64,000 nt of DNA from Ancylobacter radicis (GTDB lineage Bacteria; Pseudomonadota; Alphaproteobacteria; Rhizobiales; Xanthobacteraceae): NCBI RefSeq assembly GCF_018449475.1, contig NZ_JAHCQH010000017.1, forward strand, positions 1 to 64,000. The letters are read 5' to 3'. Shown one piece after another: positions 8,298-16,865 of the stretch. Under the pieces are notes generated by a model. The model worked only from the letters and a program-made list of their open reading frames with translations, was not told the DNA's origin and searched no databases. Every line of letters begins with the position of its first letter. Positions within the stretch are counted from its first letter, which is position 1. The translations under genes were made by a program, and so were the position numbers.

Positions 8298-8758
8298 GGG
8301 TGACCTCGTCGTGAATGGCCGATTTTTCAGCACGTTCCCGGTCGCGGTTGGACAGCACTCTGGTCAAAAGCCGGCCCCGTCGAGCCGCGCTACTTTCTTG
8401 ACCCGCCGAAATCCATCCGAGACAGTGACCTACAATGCACTGCACATGGCGACCATTACACGCAACACGTCGCTAAATACATTTGATAATATCACAACAA
8501 ATAATATCTTATGATATGCATTATTACTCATTCATGACGTAGAGATATATTCCTCGACATCATCGCCTGTGCCACCACCGACTCCATCGAAGGCCGCGCA
8601 GCGGACACGCAGCCCCGCGGACCGTCGCGCGCGGGACGGATCGCGTGCACCGACCGTCCCGCTCCGAGATTCCGCATCATTTATTTCGCGTAAGGCCCTC
8701 AGATTCCTTCGAATCAGCTATGTTGATTCAAATTCAGGGGGATCTGGGGATTCCGGAC
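8298..8758. other. 461-nt gap with a strongly AT-rich core (about 8440-8560)
   Basis: No gene seen on either strand. About 120 nt near 8440-8560 are markedly AT-rich in a region otherwise very GC-rich. They include a 5-bp inverted repeat ATATC/GATAT (8504-8508, 8513-8517). Such a stretch could be a promoter and binding region for the downstream gene, a nucleoid-protein site, or the scar of an insertion; the sequence alone does not decide. Confidence 0.4.
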
Positions 8759-9640
8759 ATGCAATCCAAATGGCGGGCACCTGCGTGCTATGTCGGCGTC
8801 GCCGTGATCTGCGCTTTGTACCTCTCGGTCGTGCCGGGTGTCAGCATCACCGATGTCTGCGCCGGCGCCGGTCTTGGGGCCGCAGTGATGTGGGCGATCA
8901 ATGAATGGGAGACCGGCAAGTGGAACGTGGCGGTTCCCGGTCAGGCGGTCGCCGCGACGGCCATCGCCATGCCTTCTTCCGCCATGCCTTCCCCCATCTC
9001 GGCGGGCGGGGCGGTGACAGCCGCTCTCGCGGCCACGGCCGCGCCGTCTGACGCGACGGCCGCGCCTTCGGAGGCCATCGCCGCCGAGTCCCGTCCCCGC
9101 ATTGACTCCGGCGTCGCAACGCCGGAATCGCTGGCGAAATGGGAGATCGACGACAAGGAGCCGAGCTGGGACCCATCCGCTCTCGCGGAAACCTGGGCCA
9201 AGCTGCGGCGCGAACTTTCCATCAGCGGCCCGCGACGCCCGCAGGTGGCGCCCGATCTGCCGCGCACCGCTCAATTGGCCAAGGGACCGGTGAATGGACC
9301 GGTCACCCCCGCCTCCAAGAGCAGCGTACCGGCCCGCAGCACGGCGCCTGCCGCCCCGGCCAAAGCTGTTCCCGCCCAACCTGCCCCCGCCAAGCCGGCG
9401 CTGGGCAGCCTCTCCAAGGCCTATCAGGAAAGCCAACGGGCCAGCGGCACCGGTTCCAAGCCTGGCTCGGTCAGCACCACCGCCAGCCTTGCCGGCAGCA
9501 AGTCGTCCTACACGCCCGGCAGTTCCTTCGCCGCTCCTGCCTCCTCCACCGCCACGCCGGCCCGCAAGGTGGCGGGCGGCAGCGCCGAGCCGGCGCGGCC
9601 AAATTCTTTCCTGCGTCCGGGCCCGATGCGCCCGCGCTGA
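8759..9640 (+). CDS. Hypothetical Ala/Pro/Ser-rich protein with one N-terminal membrane segment
   Basis: Unrecognised protein of about 293 residues. Residues about 10-40 are hydrophobic (CYVGVAVICALYLSV ...) and look like one or two membrane segments. A short conserved-looking stretch (EWETGKWNV) follows, then about 200 residues dominated by Ala, Pro, Ser, Thr and Lys, which should be disordered. The ATG at 8759 is preferred (GGGGATTCC upstream); ATG 8720 is also in frame. Downstream of the AT-rich gap and ended by a strong terminator, so it is a stand-alone transcription unit. It could be an envelope-spanning anchor, but no function is supported. Confidence 0.6.
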   Translation: MQSKWRAPACYVGVAVICALYLSVVPGVSITDVCAGAGLGAAVMWAINEWETGKWNVAVPGQAVAATAIAMPSSAMPSPISAGGAVTAALAATAAPSDATAAPSEAIAAESRPRIDSGVATPESLAKWEIDDKEPSWDPSALAETWAKLRRELSISGPRRPQVAPDLPRTAQLAKGPVNGPVTPASKSSVPARSTAPAAPAKAVPAQPAPAKPALGSLSKAYQESQRASGTGSKPGSVSTTASLAGSKSSYTPGSSFAAPASSTATPARKVAGGSAEPARPNSFLRPGPMRPR

Positions 9641-9688
9641 GCGCGGCCTTCCCCGGCCGATCGAGCGTTTTAAAGCTCTAGAGACGAC

Positions 9689-9720
9689 AAAGGCCGGAGG
9701 GGCACCCCTCCGGCCTTTTT
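9689..9720 (+). terminator. Rho-independent terminator
   Basis: AAAGGCCGGAGGGG (9689-9702) pairs with CCCCTCCGGCCTTT (9705-9718), ending in TTTTT. It lies 48 nt after the Ala/Pro-rich gene and just before the convergent molybdoenzyme gene, so it may serve both. Confidence 0.85.
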
Positions 9721-9739
9721 CATTGTGCGCCGCGCCCGC

Positions 9740-10435
9740 TCATTCCTCGTCGGAATAGCGTTGCTCGGTCCAGGGATCGGCGTGGTTATGATAGCCGCGC
9801 TGCTCCCAGAAGCCCCGCTGGTCGGCGGTGCGGAACTCGATCTGCTTGAGCCATTTGGCGCTTTTCCAGAAATACAGATGCGGCACCACCAGCCGCGCCG
9901 GCCCGCCATGCTCGGTGGTGAGCGGCTGCCCCTCCCAGCTATGGACGATCAGTGCGGCCTCGGCGCCGAAATCCTCAAGCGTCAGATTGGTGGTGTAGCC
10001 ATCATAGGAGTGGAGCATCACATGGCTCGCCTCCGGCTTCGGCATCACCAGATCGAGCAGGTCGCGGGTGGCGAGCCCCTCCCAGCGATTGTCATAGCGT
10101 GACCAGGTGGTGACGCAGTGGATGTCGGTGGTCTCCTGCGTCTGCTTCTGCGCGCGGAAGGTTTCCCAGTCCCAGGAGAGCGGCTGCTCGACCGCGCCGG
10201 TGACATCGAGCCGCCAGCGGTCGAGCGGCAGGCGCGGCTGCATGCCGAGATCGAGCACCGGCCAGTCGCGCACAAGGTGCTGGCCGGGCGGCAGACGGGC
10301 GCTTTCCGGGCGCGTCGCCTTGCCGGTCAGGAACTTGCCCTCGCGGGCCCATCGTTGCTTGGTGGTGGTCAGCTTGCTGTCCGCCGGCAGAGCGGCCTCG
10401 GGGGCGCTCGCGGGGCTGTCGCTGGTCTCGGACAT
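9740..10435 (-). CDS. Sulfite oxidase-like molybdopterin-dependent oxidoreductase
   Basis: A 231-residue protein of the oxidoreductase molybdopterin-binding family (YuiH-like). The cofactor-ligating cysteine is probably C107 in DIHCVTTWS. LVVPHLYFWKSAKWLKQIEF is the conserved C-terminal block (GGPARLVVPxxYxWKSAKW). It has no signal peptide, no heme domain and no dimerisation domain, unlike full sulfite oxidases, so it is probably a cytoplasmic reductase-type enzyme of unknown substrate. No MsrQ-like membrane partner is adjacent. Convergent with the previous gene. Confidence 0.85.
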   Translation of the reverse strand: MSETSDSPASAPEAALPADSKLTTTKQRWAREGKFLTGKATRPESARLPPGQHLVRDWPVLDLGMQPRLPLDRWRLDVTGAVEQPLSWDWETFRAQKQTQETTDIHCVTTWSRYDNRWEGLATRDLLDLVMPKPEASHVMLHSYDGYTTNLTLEDFGAEAALIVHSWEGQPLTTEHGGPARLVVPHLYFWKSAKWLKQIEFRTADQRGFWEQRGYHNHADPWTEQRYSDEE

Positions 10436-10475
10436 GGGGGCGGCTCCATCGAAAGGGACGCCCGATCATAGCATG

Positions 10476-10513
10476 TCCGGCAGCGCGGCCTTGCCGATGG
10501 CCACGCTGCCGGA
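10476..10513. repeat. Long imperfect hairpin between the molybdoenzyme and TerC genes
   Basis: The arms 10476-10490 and 10499-10513 are complementary over 15 bp with one mismatch, loop 8 nt. There is no T run on either side, so it is not a classical intrinsic terminator. It could stabilise the 3' end of the TerC mRNA or be a decayed palindromic repeat. Confidence 0.5.
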
Positions 10514-10573
10514 TCAGGGATGTGTCTTCCGCGCCGAGAGCGGACAAAGCCCCCGGCGCGGATCAGGCGTGCT

Positions 10574-11305
10574 TCAGTGAGCGCGCCGGCGGCGCTGCAC
10601 CATGTTGAGCGCCTCGATACCCGCCGAGAACGCCATGGCCGCGTAGATGTAGCCCTTGGGCACATGCGCGCCGAACCCTTCCGCGATCAGCGTGGTGCCG
10701 ATCAGCAGCAGGAAGCCGAGCGCCAGCATGATGATGGACGGGTTGTGGTTGATGAAGTTGGCGAGCGGGCCGGCCGCCAGCAGCATGGTCATCACCGCGA
10801 ATACGACCGCGATCACCATGATCGGGATATGCTCGGTCATGCCGACGGCGGTGATGATGCTGTCCACCGAGAACACCAGATCGAGGATCAGGATCTGCAC
10901 GATCGCCGCGCTGAAGCTCACCTTGATGAGTTCGCCGGTCGCCTCCTGCTGCTCCTCGTGCGGCGCCATGGTGTGGTGGATTTCCTTGGTCGCCTTCCAC
11001 ACCAGGAACAGGCCGCCGGCGATCAGGATCAGGTCGCGCCAGGAGAAGGCCTGCCCGAACACGGAGAACACCGGCTCGACGAGCTGGACGATGAACGCCA
11101 CCGTGCTCAGCAGGCCGAGGCGCATGACCAGCGCGAGGCCGATGCCGATCTTGCGCGCGCGGGGACGGATGTCCTCGGGCAGCTTGTTGGTCAGGATCGA
11201 GATGAACAGGAGGTTGTCGATGCCCAGCACGACCTCCATCGCGATGAGCGTGACGAGGGCCGCCCAGGCTGCCGGGCTTGCGGCAAGTTCAAGCAGATAT
11301 TCCAA
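10574..11305 (-). CDS. TerC family integral membrane protein
   Basis: A 243-residue inner-membrane protein of the TerC family, members of which are linked to manganese efflux (Alx/MntX-type) and tellurite resistance. About seven hydrophobic segments. Family motifs are [20 protein letters not shown] near the N-terminus, [17 protein letters not shown] in the middle, and the C-terminal [19 protein letters not shown]; the acidic residues in VLGID and DLVFSVD are the conserved metal-related positions. The start is read as TTG at 11305: GGGGAG lies 8 nt upstream and the family begins at this point. The frame extends further upstream, but those residues look non-coding. No manganese riboswitch (yybP-ykoY) was recognised. 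Confidence 0.85.
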   Translation of the reverse strand: MEYLLELAASPAAWAALVTLIAMEVVLGIDNLLFISILTNKLPEDIRPRARKIGIGLALVMRLGLLSTVAFIVQLVEPVFSVFGQAFSWRDLILIAGGLFLVWKATKEIHHTMAPHEEQQEATGELIKVSFSAAIVQILILDLVFSVDSIITAVGMTEHIPIMVIAVVFAVMTMLLAAGPLANFINHNPSIIMLALGFLLLIGTTLIAEGFGAHVPKGYIYAAMAFSAGIEALNMVQRRRRAH

Positions 11306-11766
11306 CGGATCACTCCCCGAGAGCGGAACGGCGCGGCGAGCGCGCGCGGTTGCGGTTTCCGCGCTGCTTAACGCCGCGACGGCTGTGATGTTCAATGATG
11401 GAAATGAGTGACATGCGAACAGAGGACTCCAGCCGGCGCGACATCGGAAGCGATCCGACATCACGCGAATGCCAGCTCGAGCTTCGCGTCAGAGGGGCCC
11501 GGATCAACGGGTGCGACAAGACTAGGGCAGGAGCCGCGCCTTGGCAGCGCCCCGGCATCATGACAGATTGTCGCACCCTCGCCACAAGCACTGAACGCCG
11601 CTCCGTAAGGTTTGTTGAAAAGCGACATAAATCTTGACCAAAAGCGACATTGCCGAGCCCCCGCCCCGCCCCGGCTTCCGGGACAGAGGGCGTCATGTCA
11701 TCGTCCGTTCATCGCCCCTGAATAGAGCGAACCCGGTTTTGCCCCTGGGGGCCAAGGGAGGTACCT
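11306..11766. other. 461-nt divergent intergenic region with a 22-bp-phased direct repeat
   Basis: Separates the divergent TerC and ABC binding-protein genes and so must hold both promoters. The 11-mer AAAAGCGACAT occurs at 11618-11628 and again at 11640-11650, exactly 22 bp apart (two helical turns). This is the pattern of paired binding sites for one regulator on the same DNA face. No convincing -35/-10 pair was assigned. Confidence 0.45.
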
Positions 11767-12891
11767 ATGATCCGCTTTTCTCGCCGTGACATGATGAAGG
11801 CCGGCGCCTTTGCGCTGGCTGCGCCGGCCGTGCTGCGCGCCCATGACGCGCTCGCCACCTCCGGCTCGATCACCGTTTATGCCTGGGGTGATTATTTCGA
11901 CAAGAATACCGTGCTGGCCGACTTCACCAATGCCACCGGCATCAAGGTGAACCTGTCGACCTACGGTTCGAACGAAGAGTGCGAGAACAAGCTGCGCGCC
12001 GCCGGCGGCAAGGGCTTCGACATCATCTTCCCGTCGGTCGACACCGGCCCGAACTACTACAAGGACAACCTGCTTCAGCCGATCGACGAAGCGAAGTTCA
12101 AGGTCGATCAGGTCGTTCCCTCGATCTATCGCAACTCGCTCACCCTCGGCGCCGCCTATCGCGGCAAGCGTTACCTCGTGCCGTTCGACTGGGGCACCGA
12201 GGGCGTGACCTGGGATTCGACCAAGTTCGACAAGAAGTCGGGCGAGATCTCCTATGGCGACATGTGGCTCGCCGATCACCCCAAGCAGACCGCCATCCGC
12301 CAGAAGTCGGTGTTCAACGGCGTCGCGCTCTATCTCGACGCGACCGGCCAGGTGCCGTCCAACCGCGGCCTCGACCTCTACAAGTCGGAAGCCGATTCGC
12401 GCCGCGTGTTCGAGGGCGTGCTGAAGTACATCGTCGCCCATAAGGGCAATATCGGCGCGTACTGGAACAATGCGACGGAAGCGACCGCCGCCTTCACCGA
12501 CGCGGGCTGCACCATCGGCCAGACCTGGGACACGACCGGCATCCTGCTGCACCGCAACACCGACAAGAAGTGGCGCTACGGCATGCCCAAGGAAGGCGGC
12601 CTTGCCTGGACCGACACCTTCGGCATCCCCGCTGGCGCCGCCAGCGTCGAGCAGGCCTATGCCCTCCTGAACTTCCTCTACCAGCCGGACATCGGCGCCA
12701 AGTTCGCCAACACCACCGGCTATAACAGCTGCGCCAAGGGCGCCGAGCAGTTCCTCTCCGAGGACGCCCGCGCCGCCTTCGAAGCCGCGTATCCGGCCGG
12801 CACCATCGACAACCTGTTCTGGTGGCCGATGCAGACCGACTTCTACGCCAAGCTCCGCGGCGAATATGTCGAGAAGCTGACCAACAGCTGA
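11767..12891 (+). CDS. ABC transporter periplasmic substrate-binding protein, spermidine/putrescine (PotD) type
   Basis: A 374-residue binding protein of an importer whose other parts follow. The N-terminus has a Tat-like signal (SRRDMMK at residues 5-11, cleavage near residue 31). The mature protein begins SGSITVYAWGDYFD, close to the PotD/PotF start, and has the two-lobe organisation of family 1 extracellular solute-binding proteins. FDWGTEGVTWDS is a typical hinge-region motif. The true ligand (polyamine, opine or other cation) cannot be set from sequence. It is followed by a palindromic repeat element before the ATPase gene, which may boost its expression relative to the rest. Confidence 0.85.
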   Translation: MIRFSRRDMMKAGAFALAAPAVLRAHDALATSGSITVYAWGDYFDKNTVLADFTNATGIKVNLSTYGSNEECENKLRAAGGKGFDIIFPSVDTGPNYYKDNLLQPIDEAKFKVDQVVPSIYRNSLTLGAAYRGKRYLVPFDWGTEGVTWDSTKFDKKSGEISYGDMWLADHPKQTAIRQKSVFNGVALYLDATGQVPSNRGLDLYKSEADSRRVFEGVLKYIVAHKGNIGAYWNNATEATAAFTDAGCTIGQTWDTTGILLHRNTDKKWRYGMPKEGGLAWTDTFGIPAGAASVEQAYALLNFLYQPDIGAKFANTTGYNSCAKGAEQFLSEDARAAFEAAYPAGTIDNLFWWPMQTDFYAKLRGEYVEKLTNS

Positions 12892-12929
12892 TCGGGCGCA
12901 CCCCGGCCCCGCAGGCCGGTTCTTCCCTG

Positions 12930-13024
12930 ACGACGTCATCCCCGGGCTGGTCCCGGGGATCCCCGCCCGCCTCACCGGCGGGTCCACGGACGTGGATGGC
13001 CGGGCGCCCGCCCGGCCATGACGG
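12930..13024. repeat. Composite palindromic repeat (BIME/REP-like)
   Basis: Three nested palindromes: ATCCCCGGG/CCCGGGGAT (12938-12946, 12952-12960), TCCACG/CGTGGA (12983-12988, 12991-12996) and a 10-bp stem ATGGCCGGGC/GCCCGGCCAT (12996-13005, 13010-13019). The outer ends CGTCAT and ATGACG are inverted. Elements of this form are common in alphaproteobacterial intergenic DNA. Here it sits between the binding-protein and ATPase genes of one operon, where the hairpins would protect the upstream mRNA. Confidence 0.7.
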
Positions 13025-13049
13025 CCCTCATCATGGCTGATGGATTCCC

Positions 13050-14126
13050 ATGCGCGGCAAGGACGTTCGTCTCGACCAGGTCTCGATCCGCTTCGGCGAC
13101 GCCACCGCCGTGCAGCCGACCGACCTGTCCATCCATGCCGGCGAGTTCTTTTCGATCCTCGGCCCCTCGGGCTGCGGCAAGACCACGATCCTGCGCACCA
13201 TTTCCGGCTTCATCGAGCCGACGGCCGGACGTGTGCTGATCGGCGGCGAGGACATGGTGGGCAAGGGCCCCAATGAGCGCCCGACCGCCCTCATCTTCCA
13301 GAATCTCGCGCTGTTCCCGCTGATGAGCGTCGCCGAGAATGTCGCCTTCGGGCTGGAGGCGCGCGGCGTCGCCAAGGCCGAGCGGCTGCGCCGGGCGCAG
13401 GAGCTGCTCGAACTGGTGGCGCTCGGCGGCTATGGCGACAAGAAGCCGGCCGATCTGTCCGGCGGCCAGCGCCAGCGCGTGGCGATCGCCCGGGCGCTGG
13501 CGGTGGAACCCTCCGTGCTGCTGCTCGACGAGCCGCTCTCCGCCCTCGACCTCAAGCTGCGCCAGCACATGCGGGCGGAGCTTCGCGCCATCCAGAAGCG
13601 GGTCGGCATCACCTTCATCTACATCACCCATGATCAGGGCGAGGCGCTGGCCATGTCCGACCGCGTGGCGGTGATGAGCCGTGGCCGGCTGGAGCAGGTG
13701 GCCGATGCCGACACGCTCTATGCCGACCCCGCGACGCCTTTTGTCGCCACCTTCGTCGGCGAGCAGAACGTGCTGCGCGGCACGGTGGCGACGCTGAGCG
13801 ACGACGATGCGGCCATCGATACGCCGGTCGGGCGGATCATCGGCCGGGCCAAGGGCCCGCTCAAGGTCGGCGACAGCGCGCTGGTGCTGGTGCGGCCCGA
13901 GCGGATCACGCTCGGTGGCACCGATGACAACCAGGTGCCCGCCCGCCTCACCGCGCGCAACCTCGAAGGCGCCGCCGTGCACCTGCACTGCGCCGCGCCC
14001 GCGCAGAACTTCACCGTCACTGTGACGAACGGACCGGAAGTGCGCGCCCTGCCGGACGAACTGATCCTCTCCTTCAGCCGGCGCGACGCGCTGGTCTATC
14101 CCGAAGGGACGCTGGCCCATGGGTAG
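13050..14126 (+). CDS. ABC transporter ATP-binding protein, PotA type
   Basis: A 358-residue cytoplasmic ATPase of the importer. Visible elements are Walker A GPSGCGKTT (38-46, K44), Q-loop Q84, signature LSGGQ (136-140), Walker B VLLLDEP (156-162) and H-loop H194 in YITHD. The C-terminal ~80 residues form a TOBE_2 domain, characteristic of polyamine-type ATPases. The stop overlaps the next gene's start by 8 nt, so it is translationally coupled to the first permease. Confidence 0.92.
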   Translation: MRGKDVRLDQVSIRFGDATAVQPTDLSIHAGEFFSILGPSGCGKTTILRTISGFIEPTAGRVLIGGEDMVGKGPNERPTALIFQNLALFPLMSVAENVAFGLEARGVAKAERLRRAQELLELVALGGYGDKKPADLSGGQRQRVAIARALAVEPSVLLLDEPLSALDLKLRQHMRAELRAIQKRVGITFIYITHDQGEALAMSDRVAVMSRGRLEQVADADTLYADPATPFVATFVGEQNVLRGTVATLSDDDAAIDTPVGRIIGRAKGPLKVGDSALVLVRPERITLGGTDDNQVPARLTARNLEGAAVHLHCAAPAQNFTVTVTNGPEVRALPDELILSFSRRDALVYPEGTLAHG

Positions 14127-15156
14127 CCTCGCGCGCGCCTATGGCCGCCCGCTGGCGGCGGTGATCGCCGGCATCACGCTGGTCTGGATCCTCGTCCTCA
14201 TCCTCGTGCCGCTCGGCGCCATGCTGGAGCAGTCGCTGTGGTGGCGCGACGCCAAGGGCGACGTCTCGCTCCAGATCGACCGCCTCTACAACGAGATTTC
14301 CACGCTTCAGCTCGACCGCGCCGGCGCTGCCGATCCGGCCCGCCAGGCCCAGCTCGACGCCGCCATGGCGCAGAAGCAGGCGGAAGCCACGGCGCTGGAG
14401 GCGCAGGAGAAGAACCCGCCCAAGACCTATGGGCTGGACAATTTCACCCGCATGAGCGGGCTGCATCTCTACATCTTCGTGCGCACCATCCTCTATGCGC
14501 TGATGGTGACGGGGCTGGCGCTGATCGTCTGCTATCCTGTCGCCTATGTGGTGGCGCTGGCGAGCGGGCCGCGCAAGGCGATCATCCTCACCGTCGCGCT
14601 GATCGTGCCCTATGCCATCAACGAATTGCTGCGGGTCTATGCCTGGCTGATGATCCTCGACTATCGCGGCGTCATCAACGGCGTGCTGGCGTGGCTGGGC
14701 TTCATCAATCTCGATGCCCGCGAGTGGATCCCCTTCCTGGAGAATCCCTCCGCTGTCTTCCTGGCGATGATCTACACCTATGTGCTGTTCATGGTGTTCC
14801 CGATGGTGAACACGCTGGAGACGCTCGACCGCAACCAGATCGAGGCGGCGCGCGATCTCGGCGCCTCGACGCTGCGCATCCACCGCCGGGTCATCATTCC
14901 CCACGCCAAGCCCGGCATCGCGGTGGGCTGCATCATGACCTTCATGCTGTCGGCCGGCTCCTATTCCGTGCCGGCGATCATGACCCGCGGCCAGGGCGGG
15001 GACTGGTTCAGCCAGCTCGTCTACCGGCAGTTCTACGAGAGCAACAACTGGAACATGGGCTCGGCCTATGCGGTGTCGCTGCTGGTGGTCTGCACCGCCT
15101 TCATCCTGCTGATGATGCGCCTGTTCGGCGTCGGGCTGCGGGACATCGCGAAATGA
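14119..15156 (+). CDS. ABC transporter permease, PotB type, with coiled-coil insert
   Basis: A 345-residue inner-membrane permease. TM1 covers about residues 13-36. The cytoplasmic EAA loop, EAARDLGASTLRIHRRVIIP, contacts the ATPase. Usual PotB-type permeases run about 280-300 residues; the extra length here is residues 43-101, between TM1 and the transport domain. That stretch is rich in Ala, Gln, Glu and Leu with heptad-like spacing and should lie in the periplasm as a helical hairpin. Overlaps the ATPase gene by 8 nt. Confidence 0.88.
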   Translation: MGSLARAYGRPLAAVIAGITLVWILVLILVPLGAMLEQSLWWRDAKGDVSLQIDRLYNEISTLQLDRAGAADPARQAQLDAAMAQKQAEATALEAQEKNPPKTYGLDNFTRMSGLHLYIFVRTILYALMVTGLALIVCYPVAYVVALASGPRKAIILTVALIVPYAINELLRVYAWLMILDYRGVINGVLAWLGFINLDAREWIPFLENPSAVFLAMIYTYVLFMVFPMVNTLETLDRNQIEAARDLGASTLRIHRRVIIPHAKPGIAVGCIMTFMLSAGSYSVPAIMTRGQGGDWFSQLVYRQFYESNNWNMGSAYAVSLLVVCTAFILLMMRLFGVGLRDIAK

Positions 15157-15202
15157 CGATGTCCCGCGTGTCTCATCCCCCTGTCGACATCCACGCCACT
15201 TG

Positions 15203-15321
15203 CCTCTCCCTCTCCCCCTCGGGGAGAGGTGGCCCGCGAAGCGGGTCGGTGAGGGGCTTTCGCGATTGCGGAGCTTCAAGCCCCCTCACCCCACCCCTCT
15301 CCCCGTCGGGGAGAGGGAGTC
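15203..15321. repeat. Palindromic repeat element of the CTCTCCCC/GGGGAGAG class
   Basis: Hairpin CTCTCCCC/GGGGAGAG (15210-15217, 15221-15228), an inner pair GGTGAGGGGCTT ... AGCCCCCTCACC, and a second CTCTCCCC/GGGGAGAG hairpin near 15297-15315. This layout is a widespread alphaproteobacterial mobile palindrome. It lies between the two permease genes, and its translation gives a false 51-codon extension of the downstream permease. Confidence 0.75.
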
Positions 15322-15352
15322 ATGGCGCGCACCGTCTAACGGGAGTCACCCC

Positions 15353-16150
15353 ATGAGCAGCTCGACCGAAAGCGCCGGCGCGCGGCTGGTGCTGAACATC
15401 TATATCGGCCTGTTCGTGCTCTATCTCTTCCTGCCGCTGGCGGTGATGTCGGCGGCGGCGTTCAACTCGTTCGACTACCCCTCGGTCACCCAATGGCGCG
15501 GCTTCACCCTTCAGTGGTTCGTCGCGCTGGCGCATGACCAGCGGCTGCTGCAGGGCCTCGCCAATTCCGTCATGGTGGCGCTCGGCGTGATCGCCGTATC
15601 GATCCCGGCCGGGCTGTGCGGGGCGCTGATCCTGACCCGGCTCGGCCAACGCTCGGGCACCGTGCTCTATTCCGTGCTGGTCTCGCCGGTGCTGACGCCG
15701 GGCATCATCCTCGGCATTTCCAGCCTCATCTTCTGGCGCGAATTCGGCGTGCCGGGTGGTCTGTTCGTGGCGGTGATGGCGCAGTCGAGCTTCATCGCCT
15801 CCTATGCGATGCTGCTGTTCCTCGCCCGCCTGCAGCGGCAGGACCGCACGCTGGAAGAGGCCGCGCTCGATCTCGGCGCCAGCCACACGCTGGTGTTCCG
15901 CCGCATCACCCTGCCCTTCCTCGCGCCGACCTGCTTCACGGCGGCGGTGGTCGCGTTCCTGCAATCTTTCGAGAACTACAATACGACGGTCTTCGCCATT
16001 GGCGGCGAGTGGACGCTGGTGACGGAAATCGCCTCGCGGCTGCGCTTCGGCCTGTCACCGGTCATCAATGTGGTGGGCGTGATCTTCGTCGCGCTGACCC
16101 TGATCGCCGCCACCACCTATGTGCTGCTGAAAAGCCGCCCGGCACGCTGA
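15353..16150 (+). CDS. ABC transporter permease, PotC type
   Basis: A 265-residue inner-membrane permease, partner of the PotB-type subunit. About six hydrophobic segments (TM1 is LVLNIYIGLFVLYLFLPLAV) and an EAA loop, EEAALDLGASHTLVFRRITL. The start at 15353 is fixed by GGGAG just upstream and by family length; the frame continues upstream to 15200 only because a palindromic repeat happens to be open. Last gene of the importer operon. Confidence 0.9.
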   Translation: MSSSTESAGARLVLNIYIGLFVLYLFLPLAVMSAAAFNSFDYPSVTQWRGFTLQWFVALAHDQRLLQGLANSVMVALGVIAVSIPAGLCGALILTRLGQRSGTVLYSVLVSPVLTPGIILGISSLIFWREFGVPGGLFVAVMAQSSFIASYAMLLFLARLQRQDRTLEEAALDLGASHTLVFRRITLPFLAPTCFTAAVVAFLQSFENYNTTVFAIGGEWTLVTEIASRLRFGLSPVINVVGVIFVALTLIAATTYVLLKSRPAR

Positions 16151-16265
16151 CGGCGCCCGACGCCGTGTCATCGACAAGCGTATCCGCACCGGGTGTCGCA
16201 TTCGGCTCTCGGGGTGCTAGAAACTGGCGGGTAGACAGGGCCTTTCGCGGAATCGGAGCCGTTCC

Positions 16266-16865
16266 ATGCACCACACTCTTGTCGCTCGCCTCGCCGCCCT
16301 GCCCGTTCTGCTGCTCCTCGCGGCTGGGCCGGCGCTGGCGGGCAGCACGACCATCTCCGGGAACGTGACCACGGAGCGCGTGCCGGACGATTTCGATGCC
16401 ACCAAATCGACCGACTGGGGCCTTGGCGTCTCCCACACCTTCGACAACAGCGTGATTGTCGCGGTCAACGGCAAATATTACGACACGGCGAATACGAGCA
16501 ACTACAAGGTCAATCTCGACACCTCGCTCGGCTACACGCATAATTTCGGGGCATTTTCCCTGACCGGCATGGCGGGTGTCGGCCAGCATTTCATCGAATC
16601 CGACGATTCGAGCAGCTTCCCCTATTATTTCTTCAGCTTCGCCGCCGACATTCCGATCACCAAGCAGTTCACCTGGACCGCGGTGAAGCTGCGCTACCGC
16701 AACGCCTTCGATACCGACAACGACTACAACACCCCTGAAGTCGCCACCGGCATCAGCTTCTGGGCGACCGAGCACACAGCTGTCACCCTGTTCATCGAGC
16801 GCGACTGGACCGATGGCGATGTCGCCTATAACGGCATCGAACTCGGCTTCAAGCACAAGTTCTGA
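16266..16865 (+). CDS. Hypothetical outer-membrane beta-barrel-like protein
   Basis: A 199-residue exported protein, signal peptide 1-25 (ending GPALAG). The mature part alternates polar and hydrophobic residues in short strands (for example FSLTGMAGVGQHF and KLRYRNAF) and ends GIELGFKHKF with a C-terminal aromatic residue, as expected of a small barrel of about eight strands. No named family was recognised. Stand-alone gene between the ABC importer and a hydrolase. Confidence 0.7.
   Translation: MHHTLVARLAALPVLLLLAAGPALAGSTTISGNVTTERVPDDFDATKSTDWGLGVSHTFDNSVIVAVNGKYYDTANTSNYKVNLDTSLGYTHNFGAFSLTGMAGVGQHFIESDDSSSFPYYFFSFAADIPITKQFTWTAVKLRYRNAFDTDNDYNTPEVATGISFWATEHTAVTLFIERDWTDGDVAYNGIELGFKHKF

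Noticed and set aside
11535-11555. Possible sigma-54 site (GG-N10-GC) upstream of the PotD-type gene
   Set aside because: GG and GC are spaced correctly, but the -12 element is CGGC rather than TTGC, and such chance matches are common in GC-rich DNA.
11306-11560. Possible yybP-ykoY manganese riboswitch upstream of TerC
   Set aside because: The only similarity is GGGGAG, which is the ribosome-binding site; the paired stems of the riboswitch were not found.
15200-15352. N-terminal extension of the last ABC permease
   Set aside because: The extra residues are the translation of a palindromic repeat; a good ribosome-binding site precedes the ATG at 15353.
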